Source of the DNA: Trametes villosa
Lineage: Eukaryota; Basidiomycota; Agaricomycetes; Polyporales; Polyporaceae
DNA length: 64,000 nucleotides
Direction of reading: 5' to 3'
Assembly: GCA_002964805.2 (NCBI GenBank)
Contig: PUDQ02000001.1
Coordinates: 3,248,001 to 3,312,000 of the forward strand
Notes under the pieces: generated by a model
The model's input: only the letters and a program-made list of their open reading frames with translations
What the model was told of the DNA's origin: nothing
Databases searched by the model: none
Shown: piece after piece, positions 22,110-34,428 of the stretch
Position numbering within the stretch: position 1 is the stretch's first letter
Layout of the letters: the number at the start of each line of letters is the position of its first letter
Position numbers and translations under genes: made by a program

Positions 22110-24659
22110 ATGTCTGACAACGAAAACGACGCGTCTGTTCTGGGAAAGCGGTCCAGGAATGGGCAGGAGGATACACCAGTGGAGGAAGCGGAGGCGCGAC
22201 AGGACCCAATGGACGCGGATGATGACTCGGACGACGATGTTGGACCCATGCCTATGCCTGCTGATGCAGCAGGACCAGTGGCCAAGAAAAAGCGCAAAGG
22301 TCAGCACCCAACTCTCCGTGCCGCATTGCACGGGATACGCTGAACACCCTCGCAGTCCTCCCCCATGAGAAGCTATACCTCGACCACCTCCCGAACTCGG
22401 ACCGCTACTACAAGAGCTTCATGCACCGCGAGGTGATCAACTTCGCCGTTATGACGAGGTGCGTGCGCCCCACGACCCCGCAAGGCTTCCTTCGTACGGC
22501 GGCTCATGCGAGGGCGGCGCGCGCAGGACGGAGTTCCTTGTAACGACGTCGATAGATGGGATTGTGAAGCTGTGGAAGAAGCAGGAGCAGGGCATCGAAT
22601 TCGTGAAGCTCTACCGCGCGCACCTCGCGCCCGTTGTCGCGGTGTCCGCGAGCGCGGACGGCCAGCTGTTCGCCAGCGTAGCGGAGGACGGGAGCGCGAA
22701 GGTCTTCGACGTTATCAACTTCGGTGCGATGATTTCCCCTCCCTCATGTGACTGAAATCTGACTTTGCGTTTGGTGTGTAGACATGATTAACATGCTGAA
22801 GCTTGGCTACGCCCCGCACGCGTGCTGTTGGGTGCACAAGCGGGGGCAGGCTATGGGACTTCTTGCTGTGTATGTTGGCTCTCGTTCTTCGCATATAGGC
22901 ATACTGACCCATGATTCAGCTCAGAGCGCGGCACAGGGATCATCCGCATATACGACGGTAGGGGAGACGGAAAGCCGCTAGAGACGATTGAGAAGTTGCA
23001 TCGTTTCCCCGTGCACATCATGACGGTGAGTCCTCCTGACATTTGAGGCCGTAAGAAGTGATTGTCTGAACGCATGTGCAGTATAGCGACAGGTACGACT
23101 GTGTCGTATCTGCCGACGAGGGTGGATTCGTCGAGTACTGGCAACCATCGGAACCCTTCGAGTTGCCTCGAAATGTTCACGGGTTGTGGAACTACAAAAG
23201 CGAGACGGATCTATACGAGTTTAAGAAAGTACGTTCTCCGCTTCTCCTACGCTACCTCATCCGCTGGTGTTAATACTCCGCTCTAGTCGAAGTCCACGCC
23301 AACATGTATCAGCCTCTCTCCGGATTCCTCCCAATTCGTGACCTTCTCGCTACCAGACCGCCAAATACGCATATTCAGCTTCCTCTCAGGGAAGATGACG
23401 CGCCGTTATGACGAGTCGCTCTCAGCTATCCAGGAAATGCAGCAGGCGGGCACAGCCGTGTACAAAGTCGAAGACATGGAGTTTGGTCGTCGGCTAGCGG
23501 CTGAGCGCGAGCTTGAGCTCCCTGGACCGGACGACCGGATACCGGGCATGTGGATCAATGCCGTCTGGGACGAGAGCGGGTCGTTCGTGATCTATCCTAC
23601 CCTGCTTGGGATCAAGGGTACGTACCGAAATATGCCCGCAGTCCTCTATTGCATGACAATGCTGACCACTCTCACCCCGCAGTCGTGAACACTGTCACCA
23701 ACAGGGTCGTCCGACTGCTCGGCAAGGACGAGACGGTTCGGTTCATGAACCTGACCCTGTATCAAGGGGCCCCAGCAAAGAAGGGCCGTTCTACGGTGGT
23801 AAGTAACATATACACAATGACCTCACATACCCCGCACGTCACTCATACTACGTCACCTCAGGCTGCGGTTGCATCAGCAAATCCCTTGCTTGCTGAGAAG
23901 TCCGTGCGCGACCCAACATTGGTGTGCACAGGTTACAAGCGGCAGCGGTTCTACATGTTCACCCGCTCCGAACCTGAGTAAGTATACATTGGTCTTTACG
24001 CAGTTTGCAAATGCTAACGCCTCTTCAGGGATGACAAATCCGGGGACCGCGACGTCTTCAACGAGCGCCCCACGCGGGAAGAGCAGACGATCGCCTCGTC
24101 GACGCCCGCCCTCCGGGGCGGCCCCTCGCCCGTCGCGAACAGCGCGACGATTCACACGACGCTCGGCGACATGCACCTGCGGCTCTTCCCGCAGCAGGCC
24201 CCGAAGGCGGTGGAGAACTTCGTCGGCCACGCGCGCAGTGGATACTTCGAGGGCGTGATCTTCCACCGCGTCATCCCGAAGTTCATGATCCAGACCGGCG
24301 ACCCGCTCGGCGACGGTACGGGCGGGACGTCCATCTGGGGCGACGAATTCGAGGACGAGTTCTCGGATGACCTGAAGCACGACAGGTGCGTTGTGGGCGC
24401 TTAGCTTGATGGCTTGAGATGGCGGCTTACGTCTATGACTAGGCCGTATACTGTCAGTATGGCAAACGCAGGACCTAACACGAACGGATCACAGTTCTTC
24501 ATTACGACTACGGCGACACCGTGGCTGGACAAGAAGCATACGATCTTCGGGCGTGTACTTTCTGGGCTGGAGGTCGTGCACTCCATCGAGAACGCGAAGA
24601 CGAACAAGATGGACAAGCCGTACGAGGATATCAAGATTGTCAGCATCGATATCGAGTAG
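22110..24659 (+). CDS. PPWD1: PPWD1-type cyclophilin: WD40 repeats plus peptidyl-prolyl isomerase
   Basis: A nuclear cyclophilin associated with the spliceosome in other eukaryotes; it isomerises Xaa-Pro bonds. The N-terminus is acidic (residues ~1-50, ending in a KKKRK nuclear signal). Next come [15 protein letters not shown] and WD40 repeats ([72 protein letters not shown]). The C-terminal ~160 residues are the cyclophilin: [17 protein letters not shown] with the catalytic Arg, [11 protein letters not shown], and [12 protein letters not shown]. Eight or so short introns were followed. The stop is at 24657-24659. Domains are complete with no visible lesion. Confidence 0.93.
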
Positions 24660-24895
24660 TCTATAGCTTCATGTATCTTGTATTCTCCTAGTGTGCTTCT
24701 GTACCGATATCGTGGTGCTGCTTTGGGACGCGACACCGGTGGCGGTGGGCTGAGTAAGTGCTCTCCCTTTTTGGGCGCTTGTAAGATGGTTTTGCAGCGA
24801 CGACCAGCGAGCAAGTTAGATGAATATCGTCTTTCCAGCTCTCACCACGTACATCCGGCTGTAACCCAGCCAAACTACTCAGGGCATATCTTCAC

Positions 24896-26439
24896 ATGAG
24901 TGTATCCGAGAGCTCACCTCTTAGAGTTCGTCTCGGACCTCATCCAGCCGCGCGGAACGCGGCGGTTTCGACATCCGCTTTGCCATCGGGCTCGGTGGTC
25001 GCCTCCATCCCCAGCCTTGCTACATGTCTCCTACCGACTGAAAAGGGGAAACGCTGCGATGCGTGCCACATACTGCAATCTGACGCCGTGCCCCTCAAGC
25101 GATGTTCCGGGTGCGCATCTTTCTGGTACTGTGGAACGACATGTACGCATTTCCGGCAGCCCGATGGACCGCATTCGCTCATCTGTTTCATTTGACAGGT
25201 CAAAACGTTGCGTGGAAGGCGCATCATAAGAAGCTGTGCAAGAACTTCAATGTTTTCACCGCGTCCACCGAGTACCAGGCTCTAACGGCGCACGACCAGG
25301 TGGACGCGCTCCTCCTCTCACAAATGGTCGCAGATTCGGGGCCGTGGCGCGCCGGTGACGGCTCTACCAGCGAACCCCACAAACCATTCCTGGACTTGCT
25401 GAAGGGGCCTCGAGCGGACGGCTACGAGCCGCCGCTATGCCTCCCTAAGGGTGCTGCTCCCGCAGAGAGCATCGCTCTCGCCCAGGAGCTCTACCCGCGA
25501 TTTGGCAACAACAACTTCGTTCTACACTCTCATCTGAACTCATACGCCCATGGCGTCTTCCCTCTCGCCAGTCGCCTCTTCAATCACTCCTGCGTCCCGA
25601 ACGCGGTCTGCAAGTACCTCATCCGGCGCTCAGAACCGGTGACGATGCAGGTTGTGGCCCTGCGCCACATCGCCGAAGGCGAAGAGGTGGGGAAGACGAT
25701 TGACTTCCTGCTTCTTGCATTAGTTGCTGAGGCTGGATCAATGACGCAGATTACTATCCCGTACTTGGACCCCGCCCTGCCATACCAGACCCGACAAGAA
25801 GCCTTGCAGGCAAATTACGGCTTCGCATGCGAATGCCAGCTCTGTCGCTTCCAAGCCGGCATTCATCCAGTGGCGCCGCCTCCTGAACGAGGTAGCGAAG
25901 CCCTGCGGACTCTCGAGTCTGCGCTTCGCACCTTCGCGCTAGGCACGGACGCTCAATCTATGCGGGTGCCAATAACGCCTACGATCTTCGAGAACACGCC
26001 TCCAACCCTGTATCCCCTCTTCCACGAGACATACCTGCCCGTGCTCTCGGAGATGTTCAGCAAGACGTCGCACGAAGGGCCGTACGTGGACGCCGTCGAA
26101 GCCGGCCTTACATTGCTGGCGCTCTACGTCGTCGTATATCCGCCCAATTATCCCCAAATAGGTGAGTAGCATTGGCGTGCTGCTACCACGCAAGGTACTG
26201 TCAGTTAACATGGCGACGGCGCAGGGATGCATGCATTAGAGCTGTCGAAGACGATATGGAACGTCATTTGCACTGCGGGGCCGGATGTGCCTGCGAGAGA
26301 GAACGAGGTCCTGGAAGCGCAGACGCGGCGGTTCCTCGAGATCGCTTCTTCCGTGCTGCAGAATTTCGGGCCGGAGGGAGACGAAGGCGGGCCACTGGAG
26401 GAGATCGGGATACTGCGGGATGCGCTCACTGGAGCGTAA
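24896..26439 (+). CDS. SET and MYND domain protein (SMYD-like methyltransferase)
   Basis: Four exons: 24896-25142, 25199-25686, 25750-26161 and 26225-26439. The second intron (63 nt) keeps the frame open. The MYND zinc finger is near residues 54-95 (CDACHILQ, CSGC, WYCGTTCQ, HKKLC). The SET core contains LFNHSCVPNAV, the AdoMet/catalytic NHSC motif, and later YGFACECQLC, the post-SET cysteines. SMYD enzymes methylate lysines in histones and other proteins; the substrate here is unknown. A TPR-like helical C-terminus follows. The gene starts ~240 bp after PPWD1 in the same direction. Confidence 0.88.
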
Positions 26440-27268
26440 AGCCGCGGTTAGAGGGCTTGCCGGCTTGTGAGTGGCGAAGCGGTGAGTCAGACGTGGTGGG
26501 AGGCTGAGGATCCGTGTTTATCTACTTCTGCACACAGCGCCAGCTTCGCATCGCATGCGCCGCGCCGTATTGTGTGGAGTCATCCCGCGCATGCAGTATG
26601 GCTGTCGGATATATCAGCCCATGGTGTTCTCGTAGCGGGGATAATGCGGCTACAAAATACGCTGACACGCTAGAAGCGCCCGCTTCCAACATAACCAGCG
26701 TCGAAGAAGGGGATGTGTGAACGTGCATCATCTGATCCCAACGAATCCATGGCTGTACAATTGGAGAACGTTTGTATAGCCGTGTATACGCGAGTCCCAC
26801 AGTCGTTGCCCAAAGACATACAGCTGCGTGTATACCATTGCAGCACTAACATCTGCCAACGTACATCTGTCATAGGCCATCGCATAAACTGCGCGGAGCA
26901 ATCGAGCGACGATCGACCGCTCCACGAACACAGCACCTGCGGCCTTAGAGAGCCTCGCCACCCGTCGAGCATGCGTCCGCCGCAGAGCCGGCGCAGATGA
27001 GATGCCAGAACGCGGGCTCGGGCGCGGTCCAGGACTTCCCAGGAAGTCTCCTGCAGACGTTTCTCTGTCCGTAGCACGCTCTACCCGACGCCCTTCGCTG
27101 ATGCCGAGAGCCACCGCCAATTCAGCGATGCGTCGGGGAAACCCCAGCCAAGGATTAATATAATGTGACGCGGCGGGGCGTGCTGGCGGGTCGTTGAGCT
27201 GCCAGCCCCGCTGCCCGCCCACAGACCCGCCCGCGCTATCCCCCCTCCGCCCTCTCCTCTTCGACGCT
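26440..27268. other. Intergenic spacer, no gene seen
   Basis: About 830 bp between the SET/MYND stop and the DUF4436 start. Long ORFs on the minus strand here are antisense to the DUF4436 gene or have no recognisable content. The last ~250 bp are GC-rich, with pyrimidine tracts ahead of the ATG at 27269, as in fungal promoters without a TATA box. Confidence 0.5.
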
Positions 27269-28855
27269 ATGTCGACCCGCCACTCCTTTCTTTCGACTAC
27301 TGGCCTCATCAGGCCCCCTTCGGCCGCCTCTTTTACGGAGACTGCGGCCCCACCTAGACACGCCCGTTCCGGCGGCACAAAGCCGGGAAAGCGGACACCG
27401 AAACCGACGGCGAAGCCACCGACGGTTGCGGACGCGCCCGCCCCCCTTCGAACGAAGGCGGGGATCATACCGCTCGGCCCAGCGTTTACCGTTGCCATCG
27501 CGGTTCTTCTGTCGTTACTCTTCATCTTGGCTTTATCATGTGCCTTCATTTCCGACGAGGATGAGCGGCCTCCCTTCGCCAGTCTCCTCGATGACGCTGC
27601 TGCCAACACACCAGGCGTAAGTGTGCGTGAGGGTGAACGAATGCAAATGCTCACCTCGCGTCTATAGATTGTGCTCGTCGGCGACGATGTCGACGTCGAT
27701 ATCGACGAGCCCGCTTTGACCATCCGCTGGTCGATCATCGCATGTGGCCAGGAGTTCGTTCTCCCTGGTTCGGAAGGCGCGCATGGTAGCTCGGGTTGCG
27801 GGCTACCTGTGATGCCGCTCTCGATCTTCGTTGACGGGTAAGTGGGCGTCCCTATAGTTCAAAAAAGTGATTAACATCATATGCAGAGGAGTTGAACCTG
27901 CGGCGACGTACAACCCAGCGTTCTTCCCTTACCTCAACGGGGGAGGGCAACGGAACAAGTGAGCAGTGGTGCCGGGTACCCTCGCCGTCGTGCAACTTTA
28001 CTGAAGCCCTGGTCTCAGCATCCAAAATATGTTCCAGTTCGACGACGACCATGTGCTCGACGTCCACCAAGCCCGGCTCTACCCCTTCGACACGTACCTC
28101 CTGACCAGCACATTGCGTGCCGTGTCGACCGTGGACAACTCGAGCCTACCTATACAACGGCTTTCGACGATTTCCATCACCTCCAGCTTCGTCACTGTCT
28201 CTAGCGACACGCCTAGCGTCGTAAAGGGTGGCGATGGCACTCAGGAGCCGTCCAGGGACCTGATGTTGCGGGTCAGTCGACCCCCAGAGGCGCGTATGTA
28301 CGCCCTCTTGCTCTTCGGAGTGAGCTGGATGATGGCGCACGCTGCTATGGCGCTGGTGGCGTTCTCGTGGCATGTCGAGGGCGCAGAGAAGATCCTGAAG
28401 CATCTGGCGTCGACGTTCATCATCCTGCTCATCATCCCTCAATTGCGGAATACGATGCCCGACGCGCCCGGATTTGACGGTAAGTCCCGAATTTCTGGTG
28501 AACGGTAGTCAGTACTGAGTACCTTCTGTACAGGAGTACTAATCGGTCGGTGCACTCCAAATTACAAAACAGTGAGAGCTATGACACTCACCGCAGGCGA
28601 ACAGATGCGATTGGTTTCTTCCCGCAGATGCTGGTAGCATCGGTGTCAGTCATAATGCTGATCGCGACCATGGTCAAGAGGGAGCTCCAAGAACTTGACG
28701 ACAAGATAGTCCCAGACGAAGACCGCAAAGAGGCACCCGCACCGCTGTCTACCGGGCTGTTGAGGATGAGGAGAGGAGGGGCATCCGTCGATATCAACCA
28801 TATCCGAAACTTCAGTCGCACGTTGTCGAGCTTCGGCAGACCAGCAGGTTTGTAG
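27269..28855 (+). CDS. DUF4436-type integral membrane protein
   Basis: Starts at the ATG 27269 (first exon 27269-27616). Later exons begin at 27668 and include a 12-nt microexon at 28534-28545 that joins the frame between GFD and AIGFFPQM. The N-terminus is basic and disordered, then a first membrane segment (about LGPAFTVAIAVLLSLLFILA). A lumenal or extracellular domain follows with YNPAFFPYL, DVHQARLYPFDTY and a beta-rich stretch, then three more membrane segments (MYALLLFGVSWMMAHAAM, ASTFIILLIIP, MLVASVSVIMLIATMV). The one-plus-three topology and the YPFDxY motif resemble DUF4436, a family of unknown function found in bacteria and fungi. I infer membership from these features only. Confidence 0.7.
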
Positions 28856-29306
28856 TTTCTGTGCATCCCTTTCAGAGTAGTCATGTACCTGTAAATCAGT
28901 GGGTGTGTATAGTAGACGTTGTTGGTGTTCCCTGTAGGATGTCAAGAAGTCCCGAACGTAGTTGGTATAAAAATGTTTCATGCGGAGGTATGTATGGCAC
29001 ATTTCAAGAGAGCGAGAACACCTGTACGTTTTGAATTGTCGACGTTCGCGTAGGATGAAAGCATGAAGCAAGCTGCGAGCCCAAGAGACGCCGCTCGCAA
29101 TCACAGCGTAGGCGCTTACCGCCACGTGAGTCCGGTATGACGCGCCACGTTCGCGGTCGCTTGACCGTGTCCATGTCCTTCGGTGGCTGCAATGTTCCCG
29201 CTTACTCTTGTTCACTCACTGCCGTCTGGTCTATCTGGTTCACCTCTTGAAAGAAGCTAAGACCTAGTACTCTGGAGGGGAAGGACTATAGTGCTCAAGG
29301 TCTACC
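28856..29306. other. Intergenic spacer, Derlin promoter region
   Basis: About 450 bp. No coding content is recognisable on either strand; the open minus-strand frames have no family features. Confidence 0.4.
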
Positions 29307-30267
29307 ATGCCGGTCGGAATTGAAGCTTGGGTCACGCAGATACCACCCGTAACGCGAGCGTGGCTTGCACTCTCCGTCTTGACAAGTTTGGCGGTCGTGA
29401 GTGCTTTCATCTTCGGTTAAACACGCAGAACTAAACGGCATTTGGCACCAGCAATGTCAACTTGTTACGCCGCTGCAGCTGTACTTCAGCTTCAAGGCTG
29501 CCTTCACAAATGCGCAGGTATGCACCATGCCTCTCACGCCCGTTCCCCCCGCCCTGACAATGCCCCAGCCATGGCGTGCTTTCACGACATTCTTCTACTT
29601 CGGAAGCATATCCCTAGACTTCGTCTTTCACATGTTCTTCTTGTGAGGCCCCACCCGTCTCCCGCCCGCCGCAGCGCAGCTCATGGCGCACTATGACAGC
29701 ATGCGCTATAGCAGAATGCTGGAGGAATCTTCCTTCGCGAACCGGAAAGCGGACTACTTCTGGATGCTCTTCCTCTCCTCACTGATGCTTCTCGTGAGTC
29801 TCCCTCCGCCGCGACTGTATACCCGCACCGCACGCTCGCCACTCTTCGCGGCCTGACGTATTCTACCCCCTTCCTTCAGGTCCTCTCTCCGCTCGTGAAC
29901 CTGCCGTTCCTCTCATCGCCCTTGGCGTTTGTCCCGATCTATCTCTGGTCACGGCGACACCCGTCGACCCCCATCTCGCTCTTCGGCCTCGTCACGATCA
30001 CCGCGCCGTACCTGCCGCTCGCGTTGGTAGGGCTCGCGTGGATTCTCAACGGGACGTGGCGCGCGGCCGCGGGCGACTTGCTCGGGTGCGCGGTGGGGCA
30101 TGTTGGCTGGTTCATGCAGGACGTCTGGACGCGCGAGATGGTCGGCGGCCCGACCGTGCTGAGCGAGGCACCAGAGGCGCTGTGCGTACCCCCGGTTCCT
30201 GTTCCGGCTCTTTTTCTGACCTCTGACGGGATGGCTGTGCAGGAAACGGCTGTTTGGGGACGTCTGA
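29307..30267 (+). CDS. Derlin-family ER membrane protein (ERAD)
   Basis: Derlins are rhomboid pseudoproteases that help move misfolded proteins out of the ER to Cdc48 and the proteasome. Exons are 29307-29396, 29452-29517, 29569-29642, 29700-29793, 29880 to about 30180, and a last short exon ending TGA 30265-30267. The joined protein starts WVTQIPPVTRAWLALSV and continues CQLVTPLQLYF and PWRAFTTFFYFG. The MRYSRMLEESSF stretch is the family's signature loop. Further hydrophobic segments follow, with GHVGWFMQDVW near the end. It closes with KRLFGDV, and no p97-binding SHP box is evident. It could be the Der1 or the Dfm1 type. Confidence 0.9.
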
Positions 30268-31077
30268 TCGCGAGCGCGGACGGCTATGTGTACACTAGGT
30301 CTTGCGGTTGCTGCTGCTGCTGCAATCGAGATAGGATTAGGTTGCTGAGCTCGTGTGCTCGTGTGCGAGAGAGGCCTTGCGGCCGATTATCTGCGACGGA
30401 CATCACAATGTGTTAGCAAGGAGGCACCGAGACGTCGACGGAACGTTCTGCCAAGTCTTTGGTAGTGCAGGCTGCTTGTACTGACAAAGCCATAGCATTG
30501 TTCGTGCGGATTTGTGTGGTATGAGGCGTACGTTGCTCACGCTACTTACCTCGTGATAGCGCATTAATCGGAGCAGGTCGTCAGCACTTTGAATACCGAG
30601 CGCGGCCTTAGGCTTATGTCATGTAGAGACCGGAGTATACGATGGATCGCAAAGGCAAAATGAACAGGCATGCGCCCTGATCTTAACGCAGTGATGCTAG
30701 ATCACTTCCAAGCCCTCGAGCTCGCAGTCCGTCGGCTTACGAGCGACACAGCAACCTTGAAGGTCCTCGCCACTCGGCGTTCGCATCCTCGACCATCATA
30801 CCGCCGATAGCTCGTCTAGAGATAAAGCACCTCGAGCACAATGAGATATCTACGTTCGCAATGATGGACACCGAGCACGCAATCCCCGTATCCACATGCA
30901 GGCCTTCTGCGGGCGGCATGATGGGAAGTTGGGAACTTCGAAAACCAGAGAGGGCGCCGCAGACATCAAGCCTGCCCAACGCAGAAACGACAGGTCGAAG
31001 GCGCGGTGATCCGTGCAGCGGTCCTGCCAGTGCGTCCGCTGCGGTCTTCTCCCTGAATCCCAGACTCGTTCTCGCGC
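30268..31077. other. Intergenic spacer, no gene seen
   Basis: About 810 bp between the Derlin and thioesterase stops. Minus-strand frames near 30,740-31,080 are open but lack any recognisable motif. I also found no tRNA-like cloverleaf or repeat in it. Confidence 0.45.
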
Positions 31078-31957
31078 CTAGTCGATATCCTCGCCCTCGA
31101 TAACGCGCTCGCCATCCTCGGAGAACTTCACGTCGTTCTGCGGGGGTGATCGTGTGAGATTGGCTTAGCACGGCAGACGGCGCACAGCGCGCCGTTGCGC
31201 TTGGCCGGCGCGCGATCGCGAGTGGGAAACGGGGACCGACCTGGTGGCCCGCCGACTTGCCAACGTACTTCGTATGATCTGGGGGCGGAGACGATCGGTC
31301 GGCGTGTGCGCGCACGCCGGGACGGGAGGGAGCACTCACGGCCGTATGCCGCGAGCTGGCCCTTCGCGTTGTAGAAGTCCACACGGGTGTACGCGAGCGA
31401 CTTGCCTATGCCGGTGACGGTCGCGGTCGCGGTGAGCTCCTCGCCGGCGCGGCCTGCGGGCTTGACGAAGGAGGTGCCGATGTCGACGGAGACGCCGGTC
31501 ATGTACTGCCCCTTCGTCGCGACGGCGAGCGAGCCGAGCGTGTCCGTGAGGGACATGATAAGCCCGCCGTGCACGGTCTGTGGGGGGGCCGTTATCGCGC
31601 AACTCCACGCCCTGCGCGAGCGGGGGTGCTCACTCCAACACGGTTCACTGGAGGTGTGGGAGCGAGATGCGACGGGACCGGCGAGGAATGTCGAAACTCA
31701 TCAGCGATGGCGTCCATACTCCTCGGCGGGCACCAGAGGTGTGTGGGTCAGAGCTTGACTCCTTGACCAGTTCAAGTGGAGCTTGAGCCCAGCCGAAAGT
31801 CCGACCCTAGGTCAGACAGCGAAGGCTGCCGGGTCTGACCAGGGTCCGACCATGTCAAGCACACCACTGGCGCCAGGGACAAGGGGGACGTACAATTGTA
31901 CGGCTCAATCTTCAGCGACGCCTTGACGAGCCCAGGTTTCGCGTCGAGGATGTCGAG
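31078..31957 (-). CDS. Hotdog-fold acyl-CoA thioesterase (PaaI/ACOT13-like), 5' end unresolved
   Basis: Exons that join in frame are 31957-31894, a 14-nt microexon 31647-31634, 31577-31340, 31278-31241 and 31137-31078. They read LDILDAKPGLVKASLKIEPY, then NLNRVGTVHGGLIMSLTDT, the hotdog signature with the HGG motif. This is followed by GVSVDIGTSFVKPAGRAGEE and HTKYVGKSAGHQ. The family hydrolyses acyl-CoA thioesters; the substrate is unknown. One or more upstream exons are missing from my model. A candidate ends GDLSWRTR near 32,150 in the right phase, but I found no convincing start codon. The 246-nt intron 31893-31648 is long for this genome. Confidence 0.75.
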
Positions 31958-34428
31958 CTGTACGTCGGTGCATCAGTTTCCGCGACATGGCGGACAGCGT
32001 GCTCGGAAGGTGACAGCGTGGGCGCCGCACGCACATTGGGAAAGCATTGCTGGTCGTGCCCTGGGAGGGGGTGAAGGCTCAGCCCATCGCCCGTGCGCTA
32101 GAAGCAGCTTCGGAAGTGAAGAGGCTCACCCTTGTTCTCCACGAAAGATCGCCAGACCTGTCGAACACGGTCGCGTCACCACGGCGGACGTACGTAGGAA
32201 TGTCAGGACGTGATGGGTGGATTTGCACTCTGCGCGGCGCCGCAGTGGGCGGCGCGAGCCTGTCATACACGTACCCGGCGGGTGAATCTGAGACACGCAG
32301 CCATCTTTGACGCGGATTATGCTGCGAACTTGCTCTGCCTGCGAGGGTCGCGGAGGCGTTGAAGATAACTTGCTGCAGCTGCGTGGCGGCCGGCGGGCGG
32401 TAGGCGCGACCGGGGGAACGCACCGGGACGCCGAGCCCACGTGGCTGTGCAGCACTCGTTTGTCTTCTGCTCCCGCTCCTTCTGCTGCCAGACTCCGCAT
32501 TCTGTGCGGCTTTGCCATCTTCCGGCTCCCCGTGCCCACCGCATGCAACGACGAACCCCGCATACATCGATTGCCCCTGGACGAGGCAGGCCCTCCATGC
32601 AGTAACTCTGCGTCTTCCCCGGCTCTCCAGGACCAATCAACAACACGGTTAACAGTGACAGACCACAGCTTCGTCTATCACGGCGAGGTCGCGAGGATAG
32701 TCATCCCGCGTCCGACATGCTCGGATGTCGCAACGCAGCGCCCAGTTCTGGGCTTGGGACTTTGGACGGGCGACCCGACCGTTTTCTTAGCGTTCTCTTG
32801 TTTGCGCCGGAGATCCACCTTGTCGGTTTATCCTACGCCTCGCAACGCGACTTCGCCGGCGCAGCTTCGCGGGCTTAAGCCATTCGTGTTTCGCACCGAC
32901 CCCGCCTACCGGGCCCGCTCCATGTCGCATTGTCCGGGAGCGGGATGCGCCAAGGGATGGGCCTCCACCTGCCGATACAGGGCTGAGGCACGGCCAAGAT
33001 ACACATCAAGGGCATCTCTGACAACCTTCGTAAGTGGTCTAAAATTTCCGCTCGCATACCGAGCAGCTTACCACTTTCACCTTCCCTAAAGCACCCCTCA
33101 GCGCTGCGGCGGCGCGCACTGCATGATACGCATGCTGCGGAGGTGCTCCTTGGAACCCTCGAAACGGGCCCGCGCCGCGTCGGTTGGGACGAGAAGAAGC
33201 TGTTTGCCCGCAGTGTGAATTTGTGCAGGGCAATCGGTCGGTTGGACGAGTACTCGTCAAGCATCGCTCTCGGTACCGCCATGATGATGTGTGTCCACCG
33301 GAGGGCCCTCGAGGCCGAATCGGGGGAGGAATGGAGATCGCCGGCTTGATCTTCGAGAAGGGGTCCCCGAGAGCCGAGTCGGCGGCACGCAATGGAGCCC
33401 ATCTGCGTCCGCCATTCGCTATCGCCTCCGCGGCCTGCAACCGCATGGCTGCGGCATCTTCATCGCGCCCGGCGCGTCCGCCGCCGTGGTAAGAATCCTA
33501 CGATACCACGCACTCTCCATCACTAACTCCTTCAGGTAGATGACGAACTCGCTCAGGCTCGCTGACACCGGCAAACACGCTGCAGAGCCCTCGCCAATGT
33601 GTGCTCGCAGCTCGGCCGGAGCGGATTTGCGACGTTTCTTGACATGGACTATTGCCCCCGGACATCCGGGCGTCGGACTCAGCGAGGGTGCCCTATCATT
33701 GCGCCATGTCAGGCCAGTCTCCTGTGCGGTGCTCAGATGTGTGTTTCTTACCTCTTCGGTAGACAGGTCCAGGTCCTTCGTGGCGCTCAACGGCGGAAGC
33801 GTACGCGCGGCGTCAAGAGGTTGGCGTATGGGCGCCTTCCCTTCGACTGTTCCGCGCGCGCGTTCTCGTATCCGTCGAATCACATCCGCGGGCCTGTGCA
33901 CGCAATCGGAGCACGCAGCCGCTTCTTCTCCAAAAGAACCAGCTCTGGAGCGCTTTCTCAGTCGCAATTTCTCGCGTATCCCGCGAACACTACATGCCGG
34001 TGCACGATGCGGTGGGTACGTTGTACCGGCTCCCGCTTTATCGCGGAGCCATCGCCAATTCTCATCTCTTGGGCCTTCTCCACCCCTGAAGCTTCGACAT
34101 GTGGGATCCGCGTCTTCTCGACACGCAGAAGACAGGGAATCAGGCGCGCAGCCCAGGTTCGCCAAGCTATGTTCGTCTGTCACTCTACTCCGCTCCGGAG
34201 GCACCGCCTGCGTCTCAGCGCTTCCATGTGCTATCACCTTCTCAAGTAGGTTGATTTGCATGCGGACAATAATTCACAGCCGGCGGCGGCAGGATGAGCC
34301 CCTGCTACCCCGCAAGGTATATCTAGGGCGTCGACTTCCCCTGGCTCCTCAGCAAACTATTTGCCCACCCACCTTCCCTTCCCCCCGCCCTTCCCCACCC
34401 CCTCCTTCCTCCCGACCCCGCAGTCGTC
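31958..34428. other. Gene-poor stretch, nothing assigned
   Basis: About 2.4 kb with long overlapping open frames on both strands. The longest are + 33540-35084, which uses TTG/CTG-type starts and runs into the next gene, and - 34261-33419, which starts with ATG and has 280 codons. Neither shows a motif, domain or convincing intron, and high GC makes chance ORFs common. The last ~100 bp before 34429 are pyrimidine-rich, as in a promoter and 5' leader. One of these frames could be a lineage-specific gene. Confidence 0.4.

Noticed and set aside
26728..27738. 336-codon minus-strand ORF
   Set aside because: Antisense to the first exons of the DUF4436 gene, which carry a clear membrane segment and fit splice sites. 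The minus frame has no domain and ends in low-complexity sequence.
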